Below are positions 16,553-25,245 of a stretch of 28,285 bases of DNA, in pieces. Position 1 is the first letter of the stretch; every line of letters starts with the position of its first letter. Origin of the DNA: Flavobacteriales bacterium (GTDB lineage: Bacteria > Bacteroidota > Bacteroidia > Flavobacteriales > Flavobacteriaceae); assembly GCA_027031025.1 (NCBI GenBank), contig JALVEJ010000068.1, positions 1 through 28,285 on the forward strand, in the 5' to 3' direction. The translations under genes and the position numbers were made by a program. The notes under the pieces were generated by a model. The model was given only the letters and a program-made list of their open reading frames with translations. It did no database searches and had not been told where the DNA came from.

Positions 16553-16654
16553 TTTCTTAATGGTTTATTTTCAACATTAAGAACATTAAGAGTTTTAAGA
16601 CCATTAAGAGGCTTAAAAAAACAAACTTAATGATTCATAATTTCTTAATGGTTT
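16551..16654. repeat. Intergenic 9-base tandem repeat between direct and inverted flanks
   Basis: Identical 16-base copies of AATTTCTTAATGGTTT occur at 16551-16566 and 16639-16654. Between them CATTAAGA recurs at 16575, 16584 and 16602 in a 9-base period, with a degenerate unit at about 16593. The CTTAATGG of the flank is the reverse complement of CCATTAAG at 16601-16608, so hairpins can form. It lies between two divergent promoters. Confidence 0.8.
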
Positions 16655-16662
16655 TACACTTT

Positions 16663-16695
16663 TTTGCAACTATTAAACTAAAAAAAATAACTTTG
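16663..16695 (+). promoter_or_regulatory. Bacteroidota-type promoter for the 1113-residue outer-membrane protein
   Basis: TTTG (16663-16666), 21 bases, then TAACTTTG (16688-16695), 16 bases before the ATG at 16712. Confidence 0.65.
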
Positions 16696-16711
16696 CGTTT
16701 ATATAAAAATA

Positions 16712-19700
16712 ATGAGAACTACTTGGTTTGTTTTTTTAGGATTTTGGACACTTTTGACCTTTGGTCAACAGCAGCGCTATATTAATTTGCGAATCAAAAA
16801 AGTCGTTGTAAAACAACCTGTTATTTCCATTGACACGTTTAGTATTCAACCCTATTATTTGGAAGTTTTAAATAAGGATCAGCAAGTAATTCCCAAAAAA
16901 TCTTACACAGTTGATTTTGTTAAAGCTCTTCTGATTTTAAAAGATTTTGACCCTTATAAAAATACAGAAATCACCATTCGCTACTTGGAATACCCCGAAT
17001 ATTTACGCCGCACTTATCAGCGGTATAACCCTGCCGATATCAAGCGGGACAGTCTGAAAAGCATTCGATTGTTGCCGGAGGTAACTTTTCACCCTAAACC
17101 TTTGGAGGGCTTGACAACCAAAGGTTATATCACACGTGGTATGAATGTTGGCAACCAACAAAGTCTGGTGATGCAATCCGGATTAGACCTTAAAATTGAA
17201 GGAAAATTGTCTGACAAACTCAAAATAAAAGCCGTCTTGTCCGATGACAATCTGCCGCAAGCTTATGCCGGTATTTCACAATCTTACAAAGAGTTTAATC
17301 GTATTTATATGCAACTCGAAGCGCCCAATTGGCAAGCCACAGGAGGCGACTTATTGCTTGAAGAACAGCCGGATTATTTTTTAAAATTTAAACGCAAAGC
17401 ACAAGGACTCTCATTTAGTGCCGGACACGATAGCACTCATTGGCAAGTAACAGGCGGCATCATTCGTGGGCAATACGGCATCAACCGATTTAGAGGTATT
17501 GATGGCAATCAAGGACCTTATTTGTTAAAAGGCAATAAAGGCGAACTCTATATTTTTGTCATTGCCGGAAGTGAAAAAGTTTATGTGAACGGCAAATTGC
17601 TAAAACAAGGCATTGATAAAGATTATACCATTAATTATGAAACCGCCGAATTACGTTTCAATCCATCGTTTCCCATTACACAAAACCACCGGATTACGGT
17701 CGAGTTTAATTACGCTAACCAACATTATGTCCGGTATTTGAACCATAATAGCTATGCACATCAAGGCAAACAGATAGACTGGGAAGTTTTCACTTTTATC
17801 GAACAAGATGTCAAAACCCAAACTTTGCTTTACAATTTAAACCGGCAACAGGTAGAAGCCTTAAAAAATGCCGGCGACCGTCCCGATGAACTGTGGGTGA
17901 CGGCTGCCGTCCCGTCTTCATATAGCGAAAACAAAATTCTGTATAAAAAAATGACTAATGGACAAACGGATTATTTTGAATATACCAACCAAAATGAACC
18001 GGATTTGTATGAAGTTAAATTTTCTTACGTGGGGCAACATCAGGGTGGATATAAGATTAAAGAAATAACGGCTATCGGAAAAATCTACGAATTTGTAGGC
18101 GCACATCAAGGCGATTACGAACCTAAAATCCGTTTAACGCCTCCGGTTGCCCGCCGGTATGCAGGTATAAACATACATTGGCACCCTAATTTAAAAACTG
18201 ATTTGCAATGGCAAAGTTTATTAAACCATACCGACCGTAATTTGTTTTCATCCTTAGATGACGATGACAATCTGGGTGGGGCTTTACATCTGGATTTAAA
18301 ACAACAATTGTGGCAAAAAAATAAAAAATCTTTATCAATCAAGGCGATGTATGATTTTACCCATCAAAATTTTGAAGCCTTAGATACCTATCATCCGGTG
18401 GAATTTAACAGAGAATGGCAGATAGATTCCATTTACGGTAAACAACATTTGTCTCATATAGGATTGTTATATCAAACGGGCGACAATTTTTTGTCAACCG
18501 GCTGGCGTTTTTTTAAATTACGCAAGGATTTGACAGCCCATCAAATTTATACTAATGGCAATTGGCAATACCAAAAATGGCAAACCACTGCCCAATATCG
18601 TTATACGAAACAACAAAGTGATTTTGATTTATCCGCTACTGATTTTACACATAGTTTAACTTATCATTTTCCAAAATTTGATGTGTCAGCAAAAGCGCAT
18701 TATGAAGATAGAAACAGCCGGCAAGCAGATATTTTGGATAGTCTAAATTTTCGTTATGCTTATGGCGAAATACAATGGCATAAGGCAGATACCTTGAGGT
18801 CCAGTTGGCGATTATTTTACAAGCGTGAGCAAAATGACAGCGTCAGACAAAATCAATGGCAACATACGGATTTGTCTGACAATTTTGGTGGAGAATGGCA
18901 ACACAAAACCGGCACGCATCATTGGCAAGTATTTCTACACTACCGGCACAAGAATAGTCAACGGGCATCGGAAATAAAAGACTATCTCAACCTTAAATTG
19001 GCTTGGGAACAACAATATTTTAGCCGGTTATTATCAACTCAGGTTTGGGTAGAAAGTTTTAACGGCAATACCTTGCGAGATGAAGTTTTATATGTAGAAA
19101 CACCCCCCGGACAAGGGGTTTATCAATGGAATGATTATAATCAAAACGGAATTAAAGAAATCAATGAGTTTGAAGTAGCTGTTTTTCAAGATCAAGCCAA
19201 TTATATCCGTGTGATTTTGCCTTCTAAAAATTATATCCCTACTTTAAATAATAAATATCATTTTCAATTGACCATTCAACCGGAAGTTTGGCAAAAAAAA
19301 TCATTTTTAAAACATATTTACGGTGTTTTGCAATTTGAAAACCGGCACCAATCCGAACAAAATCAAAAAAAATTATTGATTTGGCAGCCGACACCGGAGC
19401 AGACCTTATCACAAAATCTGTTGTGGCAACAAGATTGGTTTTTAAACCGGTCTAAAAAACGTTATTCGTTGCATTTTACCTATCAATTTGTTAAACTAAA
19501 ACAGTTGTTGGTCATTGGCGAGCAAGGGCATACACTGGAAACTTATCGTTTGCAAACCAAACATGCTTTTAGTAGTCAAATCATTTGGAAACAAAAGTTG
19601 TCACAATTGACTTCTGAAAATTTTTCTGAAAATTACCCGCAAAAAAACTATCAATTACAGACTAAAGCCCTTGAAGAAGGATTGGAATGGCAATCAAAAC

Positions 19701-20053
19701 AAAGGAACCGGCTTTATACCTATTATAATTTTAAACAAAAAACCAATTTATCGGGTGACGAAAATCTGCAAATGCATCGTTTGGGTGTACGGTATAATTT
19801 TATCGACACTAAACAAAATATATTTAACTTTGACTTACAACTGGTTAACAATCGGATGCAAGGCAATGCTTATTCACCGGTAGCTTTTCAGATGTTGGAA
19901 GGGCTACAGAACGGTAAAAATTTGATTTTAAATACGCTTTACCAACAGCGACTCAGTTCCTATTTGCAATTGTATCTCACTTACAGTCTTCGTTTGTCGG
20001 AAAACCATAGTGCAGTGCATACGGGAGGGATTCAGTTAAAGATGGTTTTTTGA
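16712..20053 (+). CDS. Large outer-membrane beta-barrel protein, SprA-N-terminus-like
   Basis: A 1113-residue exported protein with a signal peptide (MRTTWFVFLGFWTLLTFGQQ) and long runs of alternating aromatic and polar strands ending in LKMVF, as in outer-membrane barrels. Near residues 132-235, TKGYITRGMNVGNQQSLVM, KIKAVLSDDNLPQAYAG, QSYKEFNRIYMQL and YFLKFKRKAQGLSF follow the pattern of the SprA N-terminal region and related Bacteroidota proteins. Around residues 806-822, WNDYNQNGIKEINEFEVA is a calcium-loop-like DxNxxG element found in the same family. At 1113 residues it is less than half the length of true SprA, the type 9 secretion translocon, so it should not be called sprA. It has its own promoter and a terminator downstream. 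Its function is unknown; a role in secretion or cell-surface assembly is an inference. Confidence 0.8.
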   Translation: MRTTWFVFLGFWTLLTFGQQQRYINLRIKKVVVKQPVISIDTFSIQPYYLEVLNKDQQVIPKKSYTVDFVKALLILKDFDPYKNTEITIRYLEYPEYLRRTYQRYNPADIKRDSLKSIRLLPEVTFHPKPLEGLTTKGYITRGMNVGNQQSLVMQSGLDLKIEGKLSDKLKIKAVLSDDNLPQAYAGISQSYKEFNRIYMQLEAPNWQATGGDLLLEEQPDYFLKFKRKAQGLSFSAGHDSTHWQVTGGIIRGQYGINRFRGIDGNQGPYLLKGNKGELYIFVIAGSEKVYVNGKLLKQGIDKDYTINYETAELRFNPSFPITQNHRITVEFNYANQHYVRYLNHNSYAHQGKQIDWEVFTFIEQDVKTQTLLYNLNRQQVEALKNAGDRPDELWVTAAVPSSYSENKILYKKMTNGQTDYFEYTNQNEPDLYEVKFSYVGQHQGGYKIKEITAIGKIYEFVGAHQGDYEPKIRLTPPVARRYAGINIHWHPNLKTDLQWQSLLNHTDRNLFSSLDDDDNLGGALHLDLKQQLWQKNKKSLSIKAMYDFTHQNFEALDTYHPVEFNREWQIDSIYGKQHLSHIGLLYQTGDNFLSTGWRFFKLRKDLTAHQIYTNGNWQYQKWQTTAQYRYTKQQSDFDLSATDFTHSLTYHFPKFDVSAKAHYEDRNSRQADILDSLNFRYAYGEIQWHKADTLRSSWRLFYKREQNDSVRQNQWQHTDLSDNFGGEWQHKTGTHHWQVFLHYRHKNSQRASEIKDYLNLKLAWEQQYFSRLLSTQVWVESFNGNTLRDEVLYVETPPGQGVYQWNDYNQNGIKEINEFEVAVFQDQANYIRVILPSKNYIPTLNNKYHFQLTIQPEVWQKKSFLKHIYGVLQFENRHQSEQNQKKLLIWQPTPEQTLSQNLLWQQDWFLNRSKKRYSLHFTYQFVKLKQLLVIGEQGHTLETYRLQTKHAFSSQIIWKQKLSQLTSENFSENYPQKNYQLQTKALEEGLEWQSKQRNRLYTYYNFKQKTNLSGDENLQMHRLGVRYNFIDTKQNIFNFDLQLVNNRMQGNAYSPVAFQMLEGLQNGKNLILNTLYQQRLSSYLQLYLTYSLRLSENHSAVHTGGIQLKMVF

Positions 20054-20093
20054 TCTTCCACAACTGATCTCCTAAACATTTATATAAGAAATA

Positions 20094-20124
20094 AAAAAAC
20101 CGCCTATTATATTGGGCGGTTTTT
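20094..20124. terminator. Bidirectional intrinsic terminator
   Basis: The stem ACCGCC (20099-20104) pairs with GGCGGT (20115-20120) around a 10-base loop, flanked by an A run on the left and a T run on the right. The flanks also pair, so it can end plus-strand transcription of the outer-membrane protein gene and minus-strand transcription of sucD. Confidence 0.88.
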
Positions 20125-20146
20125 ATTATAGTTGTTGTGTTATGTA

Positions 20147-21022
20147 TTAGTTTTTAAGCACTTCGGCCACTTTTTTACCGATTTCCGCCGGTGATTCTAC
20201 GACGTGAATACCATGCTCTTTTAAAATTTTCATTTTGGCTTGAGCCGTATCATCTTTTCCACCGACAATGGCTCCGGCATGTCCCATAGTTCGTCCTTTG
20301 GGAGCTGTTTGTCCGGCTATAAAAGCTATGACGGGCTTTTTGTTACCGGTTTCTTTAATGTATTTGGCGGCTTGTGCTTCAAGATTTCCCCCTATTTCAC
20401 CAATCATAACTATGGCTTCGGTTTCAGGGTCATTCATAAACATTTCAACCGCATCTTTAGTTGTTGTACCGATAATCGGGTCACCGCCTATACCGATAGC
20501 CGTGGTAATACCCAATCCTTGTTTGGCAATTTGGTCAGCGGCTTCATAAGTTAAAGTCCCGGATTTGGAGACCAAACCGATTTTGCCTTTTTTAAAGACA
20601 AATCCGGGCATAATACCGACTTTAGCTTCACCCGGTGTAATAACGCCCGGACAGTTTGGACCTACCAAACGCACATTTTTGTCGGCTATATAATCCATCA
20701 CTTTAACCATATCAGAAACCGGAATACCTTCAGTAATAGCTATGATAGTTTTAATCCCCGCTTCAGCAGCTTCTTTAATGGCATCGGCAGCAAATGCCGG
20801 CGGCACAAAAATAATGCTGACATCAGCTCCGGTTTTGTCAACAGCTTCTTTTACGGTATTAAAAACAGGTTTGCCTAGATGTTCTTGACCGCCTTTTCCG
20901 GGAGTTACACCACCAACCACATTGGTGCCGTAATCAATCATTTGTTGGGCATGAAATGTTCCTTCTCCTCCTGTAAATCCTTGAACGATAACTTTTGAAT
21001 CTTTATTTATTAATACACTCAT
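20147..21022 (-). CDS. sucD: Succinyl-CoA synthetase (ADP-forming) alpha subunit
   Basis: Cytoplasmic TCA-cycle enzyme subunit that, with SucC, interconverts succinyl-CoA and succinate with substrate-level phosphorylation. The 291-residue length is standard. The N-terminal CoA-binding Rossmann domain has VIVQGFTGGEGTFHAQQM and IFVPPAFAADAI. The C-terminal flavodoxin-like domain ends in the active-site segment GQTAPKGRTMGHAGAIVGG with the phosphohistidine at H248 (E. coli H246). sucC is not adjacent. It is the last gene of the lpx-efp cluster, separated from efp by 132 bases that contain a small hairpin but no clear promoter. Confidence 0.97.
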   Translation of the reverse strand: MSVLINKDSKVIVQGFTGGEGTFHAQQMIDYGTNVVGGVTPGKGGQEHLGKPVFNTVKEAVDKTGADVSIIFVPPAFAADAIKEAAEAGIKTIIAITEGIPVSDMVKVMDYIADKNVRLVGPNCPGVITPGEAKVGIMPGFVFKKGKIGLVSKSGTLTYEAADQIAKQGLGITTAIGIGGDPIIGTTTKDAVEMFMNDPETEAIVMIGEIGGNLEAQAAKYIKETGNKKPVIAFIAGQTAPKGRTMGHAGAIVGGKDDTAQAKMKILKEHGIHVVESPAEIGKKVAEVLKN

Positions 21023-21112
21023 GTTTGATAATTTTTAGTTTGTAAATATGCGCATTTTTTTACAACAAAATATGGCATAATGTCATTTTTTCAATTAAAA
21101 ATTTTGATTTTC

Positions 21113-21135
21113 AAGGTTAAAATATTTCTAACCTT
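21113..21135 (-). terminator. Weak hairpin between efp and sucD
   Basis: AAGGTTA (21113-21119) and TAACCTT (21129-21135) form a 7-bp stem with a 9-base loop, 20 bases after the efp stop. There is no immediate T tract on the minus strand, so it may only attenuate or mark a processed end. Confidence 0.3.
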
Positions 21136-21154
21136 AACCGGATTTTTTCTAATT

Positions 21155-21721
21155 TTATTCTTTAACCCGCTCTTGGTATTCACCGGTTTCCGTATTAATT
21201 TTTATTTTGTCGCCTTCATTGATAAACAGCGGCACACGGACTTTGGCACCCGATTCAACCGTTGCAGGCTTAGTGGCATTGGTCGCCGTATTACCTTTAA
21301 CACCGGGTTCGGTATGGATCACTTCCATAATGACGGTTGCTGGCATTTCTAATGTTAAAGGAGTATTGTCGTCGGCTTTCATCAATATGGTGACCGTCTC
21401 ACCTTCTTTTAAAAATTGGGGTGCGTCAATCATAGTTTCGGGCAATTCTATTTGTTCATAAGTTTCATCATCCATAAAATGGTAAGTATTGCCATCATTA
21501 TAAAGATATTGAAATTTTCGGGTTTCGATACGGATATCATCAATTTTATGACCGGCAGAAAATGTATTATCTATAATTTTTCCGGTAGTCAAACTTTTAA
21601 GTTTGGTTCTGACAAATGCCGGACCTTTTCCGGGTTTAACATGTAAGAATTCAATAATTTTATAAATATCGTTGTTGTGTTTGATACACAAACCTTTTCT
21701 GATGTCTGATGTCGTTGCCAT
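21155..21721 (-). CDS. efp: Translation elongation factor P
   Basis: Cytoplasmic factor that relieves ribosome stalling at polyproline stretches. The 188-residue protein has the three expected beta-barrel domains. The ribosome-facing loop HVKPGKGPAFVR in domain I carries the conserved basic residue K32, the usual site of modification. Domain II has FMDDETYEQIELP. The last domain has the signature GVKGNTATNATKPATVESGA and VPLFINEGDKIKINTETGEY. It lies 12 bases after lpxA on the same strand and is probably in the same transcript. No modification enzyme (EpmA or EarP) is in the window. Confidence 0.98.
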   Translation of the reverse strand: MATTSDIRKGLCIKHNNDIYKIIEFLHVKPGKGPAFVRTKLKSLTTGKIIDNTFSAGHKIDDIRIETRKFQYLYNDGNTYHFMDDETYEQIELPETMIDAPQFLKEGETVTILMKADDNTPLTLEMPATVIMEVIHTEPGVKGNTATNATKPATVESGAKVRVPLFINEGDKIKINTETGEYQERVKE

Positions 21722-21733
21722 AATTTTATTTTT

Positions 21734-22516
21734 TTAATCTTGTTTATATCCTTTTATGATGCCGCGTTTAGAATCTCTGATAAATTGAATAATTTCATCT
21801 CTTTCATTAGAAAAAGGCAAATTGGTTTCAATATATTCCACCGCAGCACTATTATTTTTTATAATTTGAAAAACATAACGGTATATGTTTTGTATTTCTT
21901 GAATTTTTTCAGAAGTAAAGCCTCTTCGTTGGAGTCCTATGGAATTTACACCGACATATCTGAGCGGCTCCTTAGCAGCTTTTATGTAGGGCGGCACGTC
22001 TTTTCTGACCAAACTACCACCGGAAATCATAGCATGTTTGCCGATTTTGACAAATTGATGAACGGCAGACAAGCCACCCAAAATAGCCCAATCGCCAATT
22101 TCTACATGACCGGCTAAAGCTACATTGTTAACCAAAATGACGTGGTCACCTACTCGGCAATCATGTGCCACGTGTGCGTTTGCCATAATAAAGCAATTTT
22201 TCCCTACCACGGTTTTGCCACTGGCTTCTGTTCCACGATTCACAGTAGCGTTTTCTCTGATGGTGGTACCGTCACCAATGATAGCCAATGACTCTTCGCC
22301 TTTAAATTTTAAATCTTGCGGTTCGCCGGCTATAACACTTCCGGGAAATATTTTACAATTTTTACCTATGCGGGCGCCTTCCATAATGGTAACATTCGGA
22401 CCAATCCAAGTGCCTTCCCCTATTTCGACATCTTTACTGATACTGACAAATGGTTCTATCACCACATTTTTGGCAATTTTGGCTTCCGGATGTATATATG
22501 CTAAGGGTTGATTCAT
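21734..22516 (-). CDS. lpxA: Acyl-ACP:UDP-N-acetylglucosamine O-acyltransferase LpxA
   Basis: Catalyses the first step of lipid A synthesis, transfer of a 3-hydroxyacyl chain from ACP to UDP-GlcNAc, in the cytoplasm. The 260-residue protein starts with a left-handed beta helix of hexapeptide repeats (IHPEAKIAKNVVIEPF onward). The catalytic histidine sits in ANAHVAHDCRVGDHVILVNN at H118 (E. coli H125). The segment AGEPQDLKFKGE is also a family signature. The C-terminal helical bundle follows from about residue 190 (GLQRRGFTSEKIQEIQNIYR). It begins 6 bases after the lpxC/fabZ stop and ends 12 bases before efp. Confidence 0.97.
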   Translation of the reverse strand: MNQPLAYIHPEAKIAKNVVIEPFVSISKDVEIGEGTWIGPNVTIMEGARIGKNCKIFPGSVIAGEPQDLKFKGEESLAIIGDGTTIRENATVNRGTEASGKTVVGKNCFIMANAHVAHDCRVGDHVILVNNVALAGHVEIGDWAILGGLSAVHQFVKIGKHAMISGGSLVRKDVPPYIKAAKEPLRYVGVNSIGLQRRGFTSEKIQEIQNIYRYVFQIIKNNSAAVEYIETNLPFSNERDEIIQFIRDSKRGIIKGYKQD

Positions 22517-22522
22517 AATCTT

Positions 22523-23920
22523 TTAATTTTCTTTATCTTTTCTAACAATTTGTGCCATCATTTCGGCCTCGGCTACCAGATGTCCATTAGCATAAGCATA
22601 AGCTTGCATATGACAAATACCCCGTCGAATAGGTGAAATGAGGTCAGCTTTAAAAATTAGTGTATCACCGGGTTTGACCTTGCGTTTAAATTTGACTTTA
22701 TCCATTTTCATAAAATAGGTCAAGTAATTTTCGGGGTCGGGAACGGAACTCAATACCAAAATGCCACCGGTTTGTGCCATGGCTTCCACTTGCAAAACAC
22801 CGGGCATAACCGGTGCGCCGGGAAAATGTCCAACAAAAAAAGCTTCGTTCATCGTCACGTTTTTCATGCCTATGACATGTTTATCGGATAGCTCCAAAAT
22901 GCGATCTATCATTAAAAAAGGTGGCCGATGCGGCAACAATTGCATAATTTTTTCAATATCCATCAAAGGTGGTTTGTTGAGGTCTATATCAGGAACTTTA
23001 TGCCGCTTTTCGTTTTTGATGATTTTTTGTAATTTTTTGGCAAAAGCCGTATTGACTTTATGTCCGGGTTTATTGGCTATCACCTTACCTTTGAGCTTAG
23101 TGCCTACCAGAGCCAAATCTCCAACCACATCTAACAACTTGTGGCGAGCGGCTTCGTTTGGCCATTGTAAATCAACATTATTTAAAATGCCATTGGGTTT
23201 GACTTCAAAATCGTCTTTTTTGAAATAATCTTTAAGCAGTTCCTTGGTTTCTTCCGAAATTTCTTTATCTACAAAAATAATTGCATTGCTCAAATCGCCT
23301 CCTTTAATAAGGCCGTTTTTTAATAACATTTCCAATTCGTGTAAGAAACTAAAAGTGCGTGCCGGTGCAATTTCTTTTTTAAAGTCTTTTAAGTCTTTTA
23401 AATAAGCATTTTGGGTTCCCAAAACTTTTGTTCCAAAATCAACCATAGCCGTGATTTCATAATGGTCAGCCGGCATAATCAAGAGTTCGCTTCCGGTTTC
23501 GGGATCAACATAAGAAATAACTTTTTTGATAACAAATTCTTCACGCTCGGCATCTTGTTCTTCAATACCTGCTTGTTCAATCATTTCTACAAAAAATTTC
23601 GCTGAACCATCTTTGATGGGAGGCTCGGCAGCATTGAGTTCTATGATGCAATTATCGATATCCATGCCGGTCAAAGCCGCCAGCACATGCTCGGTTGTAT
23701 GCACCTGAACGCCATTTTTTTCAAGAACGGTGCCACGTTGGGTTTTGCTTACCAATTGGGCACTGGCTTCTATTTCCGGTTTGCCTTCCAAGTCAACCCT
23801 GACAAATTTATATCCGTAATTTTCAGGTGCCGGCTTCAAAGTCATTTTTACATTTTCTCCGGTATGTAAGCCAACCCCTTCAATAGAAACGGCTTTTTTC
23901 AGTGTTTTTTGTTTATTCAT
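22523..23920 (-). CDS. lpxC/fabZ: Bifunctional LpxC deacetylase / FabZ dehydratase fusion
   Basis: One 465-residue protein with two enzymes. Residues 1-305 are LpxC, the zinc deacetylase that commits UDP-3-O-acyl-GlcNAc to lipid A. Its zinc ligands are H78 (HTTEHVLAALTGMD), H260 and D264 (EAARHKLLDVVGDLALVG), with the catalytic H287 in GHKVNT. Residues 315-465 are FabZ, the 3-hydroxyacyl-ACP dehydratase of fatty acid synthesis. It has LLPHRPPFLMIDR, the catalytic H365 in GHFPGAPVMPG and E379 in VEAMAQTGG. All key residues are present in both halves. The fusion is a known trait of Bacteroidota. It couples two enzymes that compete for 3-hydroxyacyl-ACP-derived chains. Its start overlaps the end of lpxD by 8 bases. 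Confidence 0.97.
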   Translation of the reverse strand: MNKQKTLKKAVSIEGVGLHTGENVKMTLKPAPENYGYKFVRVDLEGKPEIEASAQLVSKTQRGTVLEKNGVQVHTTEHVLAALTGMDIDNCIIELNAAEPPIKDGSAKFFVEMIEQAGIEEQDAEREEFVIKKVISYVDPETGSELLIMPADHYEITAMVDFGTKVLGTQNAYLKDLKDFKKEIAPARTFSFLHELEMLLKNGLIKGGDLSNAIIFVDKEISEETKELLKDYFKKDDFEVKPNGILNNVDLQWPNEAARHKLLDVVGDLALVGTKLKGKVIANKPGHKVNTAFAKKLQKIIKNEKRHKVPDIDLNKPPLMDIEKIMQLLPHRPPFLMIDRILELSDKHVIGMKNVTMNEAFFVGHFPGAPVMPGVLQVEAMAQTGGILVLSSVPDPENYLTYFMKMDKVKFKRKVKPGDTLIFKADLISPIRRGICHMQAYAYANGHLVAEAEMMAQIVRKDKEN

Positions 23921-24953
23921 GATTCGTTTCTTTCAGTTGTTTTAAAGCTTTTTCCAGCTGTTGGATGCGATTGTATAAATCTTCTAAATTTTTAAATAAG
24001 ATAGTCGATTTTTTAAAATTACGAATTGGCAATGCCGGTGTTCCAACGACAATTTCCCCATCTTTTATATGGTGAGAAATACCTGATTGAGCACCAATTT
24101 TGACATTGTCGCCTATTTTGAGATGTCCTGCAATGCCAACTTGCCCACCTATCATACAATTTTTGCCTATTTTAGTAGAACCCGATATACCGGTTAAAGC
24201 AGCAATAACAGTATTTTCACCTATTTCAACATTGTGAGCAACTTGTATAAAATTGTCCAATTTGACGCCACGCCGGATAATAGTTGACCCCATAGTTGCA
24301 CGATCAATGGAAGTATTGGAGCCTATTTCTACAAAATCTTCAATTATTACATTACCAATCTGAGGCACTTTTTTAAAATCTTTGCCGTTATTAGGCACAA
24401 ATCCAAAACCATCAGCACCAATTACAGAACCACTGTGTATCGTCACATTTTGTCCTATTTGCGTGTCATGGTAAATACTTACATTGGCAAAAATTAATGA
24501 ATGGTCTCCGATACAGACATCATCTCCGATATATGAACCGGGAAAAATTTTGACATGATTCCCAATCTTAACATTATTACCTATATAGGTAAAGGCGCCA
24601 ATATAAACATCCTGACCGATCTGGGCGGTTTCACTTATTTTACTGGGGCTTTCAATACCGGTTTTATCGTGATTTTTGTTGTAAAATTCAAGCAATTTGG
24701 AAAAGGCTTCATAAGGGTCATCAACCCTAATTAAATTAGTTTGAACCGTCTTTTCCGGTTTAAAATCTTTACGCACAATCACAGCCGAAGCTTTAGTTGT
24801 ATAAATATAAGGGGTATAAACGGGATTCGCCAAGAAGCTGATGTCTCCGGATTGCGCTTCTTCTATCTTAGCTAAATTGTTTATTTCTGCTTCCGGATCT
24901 CCTTCAACAGTCCCTTGTAAAAAATTTGCGATTTGTTGGATATTGTATTTCAT
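23913..24953 (-). CDS. lpxD: UDP-3-O-acylglucosamine N-acyltransferase LpxD
   Basis: Adds the second 3-hydroxyacyl chain to the deacetylated sugar in lipid A synthesis. The 346-residue protein has the N-terminal uridine-binding domain (MKYNIQQIANFLQGTVEG to about residue 100). A long hexapeptide-repeat helix follows, with the catalytic histidine in DNFIQVAHNVEIGENT at H240 (E. coli H239), and a C-terminal helix (LFKNLEDLYNRIQQLEKALK). The frame is open to a TTG at 24962, but the ATG at 24953 is preferred because the -7 element lies just above it. It is the first gene of the minus-strand cluster and overlaps lpxC/fabZ by 8 bases. Confidence 0.97.
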   Translation of the reverse strand: MKYNIQQIANFLQGTVEGDPEAEINNLAKIEEAQSGDISFLANPVYTPYIYTTKASAVIVRKDFKPEKTVQTNLIRVDDPYEAFSKLLEFYNKNHDKTGIESPSKISETAQIGQDVYIGAFTYIGNNVKIGNHVKIFPGSYIGDDVCIGDHSLIFANVSIYHDTQIGQNVTIHSGSVIGADGFGFVPNNGKDFKKVPQIGNVIIEDFVEIGSNTSIDRATMGSTIIRRGVKLDNFIQVAHNVEIGENTVIAALTGISGSTKIGKNCMIGGQVGIAGHLKIGDNVKIGAQSGISHHIKDGEIVVGTPALPIRNFKKSTILFKNLEDLYNRIQQLEKALKQLKETNHE

Positions 24954-24959
24954 CGTTTG

Positions 24960-24990
24960 CAAAAGTATAAAAAAGATTAATTTATTACAA
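24960..24990 (-). promoter_or_regulatory. Bacteroidota-type promoter for the lpxD cluster
   Basis: On the minus strand TTG (24990-24988), 20 bases, then TACTTTTG (24967-24960), a full TAnnTTTG match. It ends only 6 bases before the ATG at 24953, so the message would be leaderless or have a very short leader. Confidence 0.55.
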
Positions 24991-24992
24991 TT

Positions 24993-25187
24993 TTAATAAC
25001 AAAGCTTTAAGAAAAAAGGAAAATAAGGTACTAAAAAAAGAGTTACATATACTTCAACACCCTGAAAAATTTCACCTAAAAAACCAAAGAATTTAGCCGA
25101 GTTATGTTTGAAAAATGTCTTTAAACAGGTAGTATCTTCTAAAATTTGCTGATAATAAAATTTTTTGCACTTTTCTAAATTGCTCAT
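24993..25187 (-). CDS. Doubtful small protein upstream of lpxD
   Basis: A 64-residue frame, MSNLEKCKKFYYQQILEDTT, ending with a hydrophobic stretch VYVTLFLVPYFPFFLKLCY that could be one membrane segment. No family recognised. It fills most of the gap between lpxD and the plus-strand LOG gene. The lpxD promoter sits just beyond its stop. No promoter or ribosome binding site was found for it, so it may be chance. Confidence 0.25.
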   Translation of the reverse strand: MSNLEKCKKFYYQQILEDTTCLKTFFKHNSAKFFGFLGEIFQGVEVYVTLFLVPYFPFFLKLCY

Positions 25188-25213
25188 TTTCTCAATTATA
25201 TCATAATTTCGTT

Positions 25214-25221
25214 TAAATTTG
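25214..25221 (+). promoter_or_regulatory. -7 element for the LOG-folP pair
   Basis: TAAATTTG at 25214-25221 is a perfect TAnnTTTG, 24 bases before the ATG at 25246. No TTG box is seen at the normal distance upstream. It overlaps the TTG at 25219 that would be an alternative start, arguing against that start. Confidence 0.5.
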
Positions 25222-25245
25222 CAATTGAACCAAAAAAAATTCTTG

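Noticed and set aside
22761..23228. 155-residue plus-strand frame inside lpxC/fabZ
   Set aside because: Antisense shadow of a well-conserved fusion gene with all catalytic residues on the other strand.
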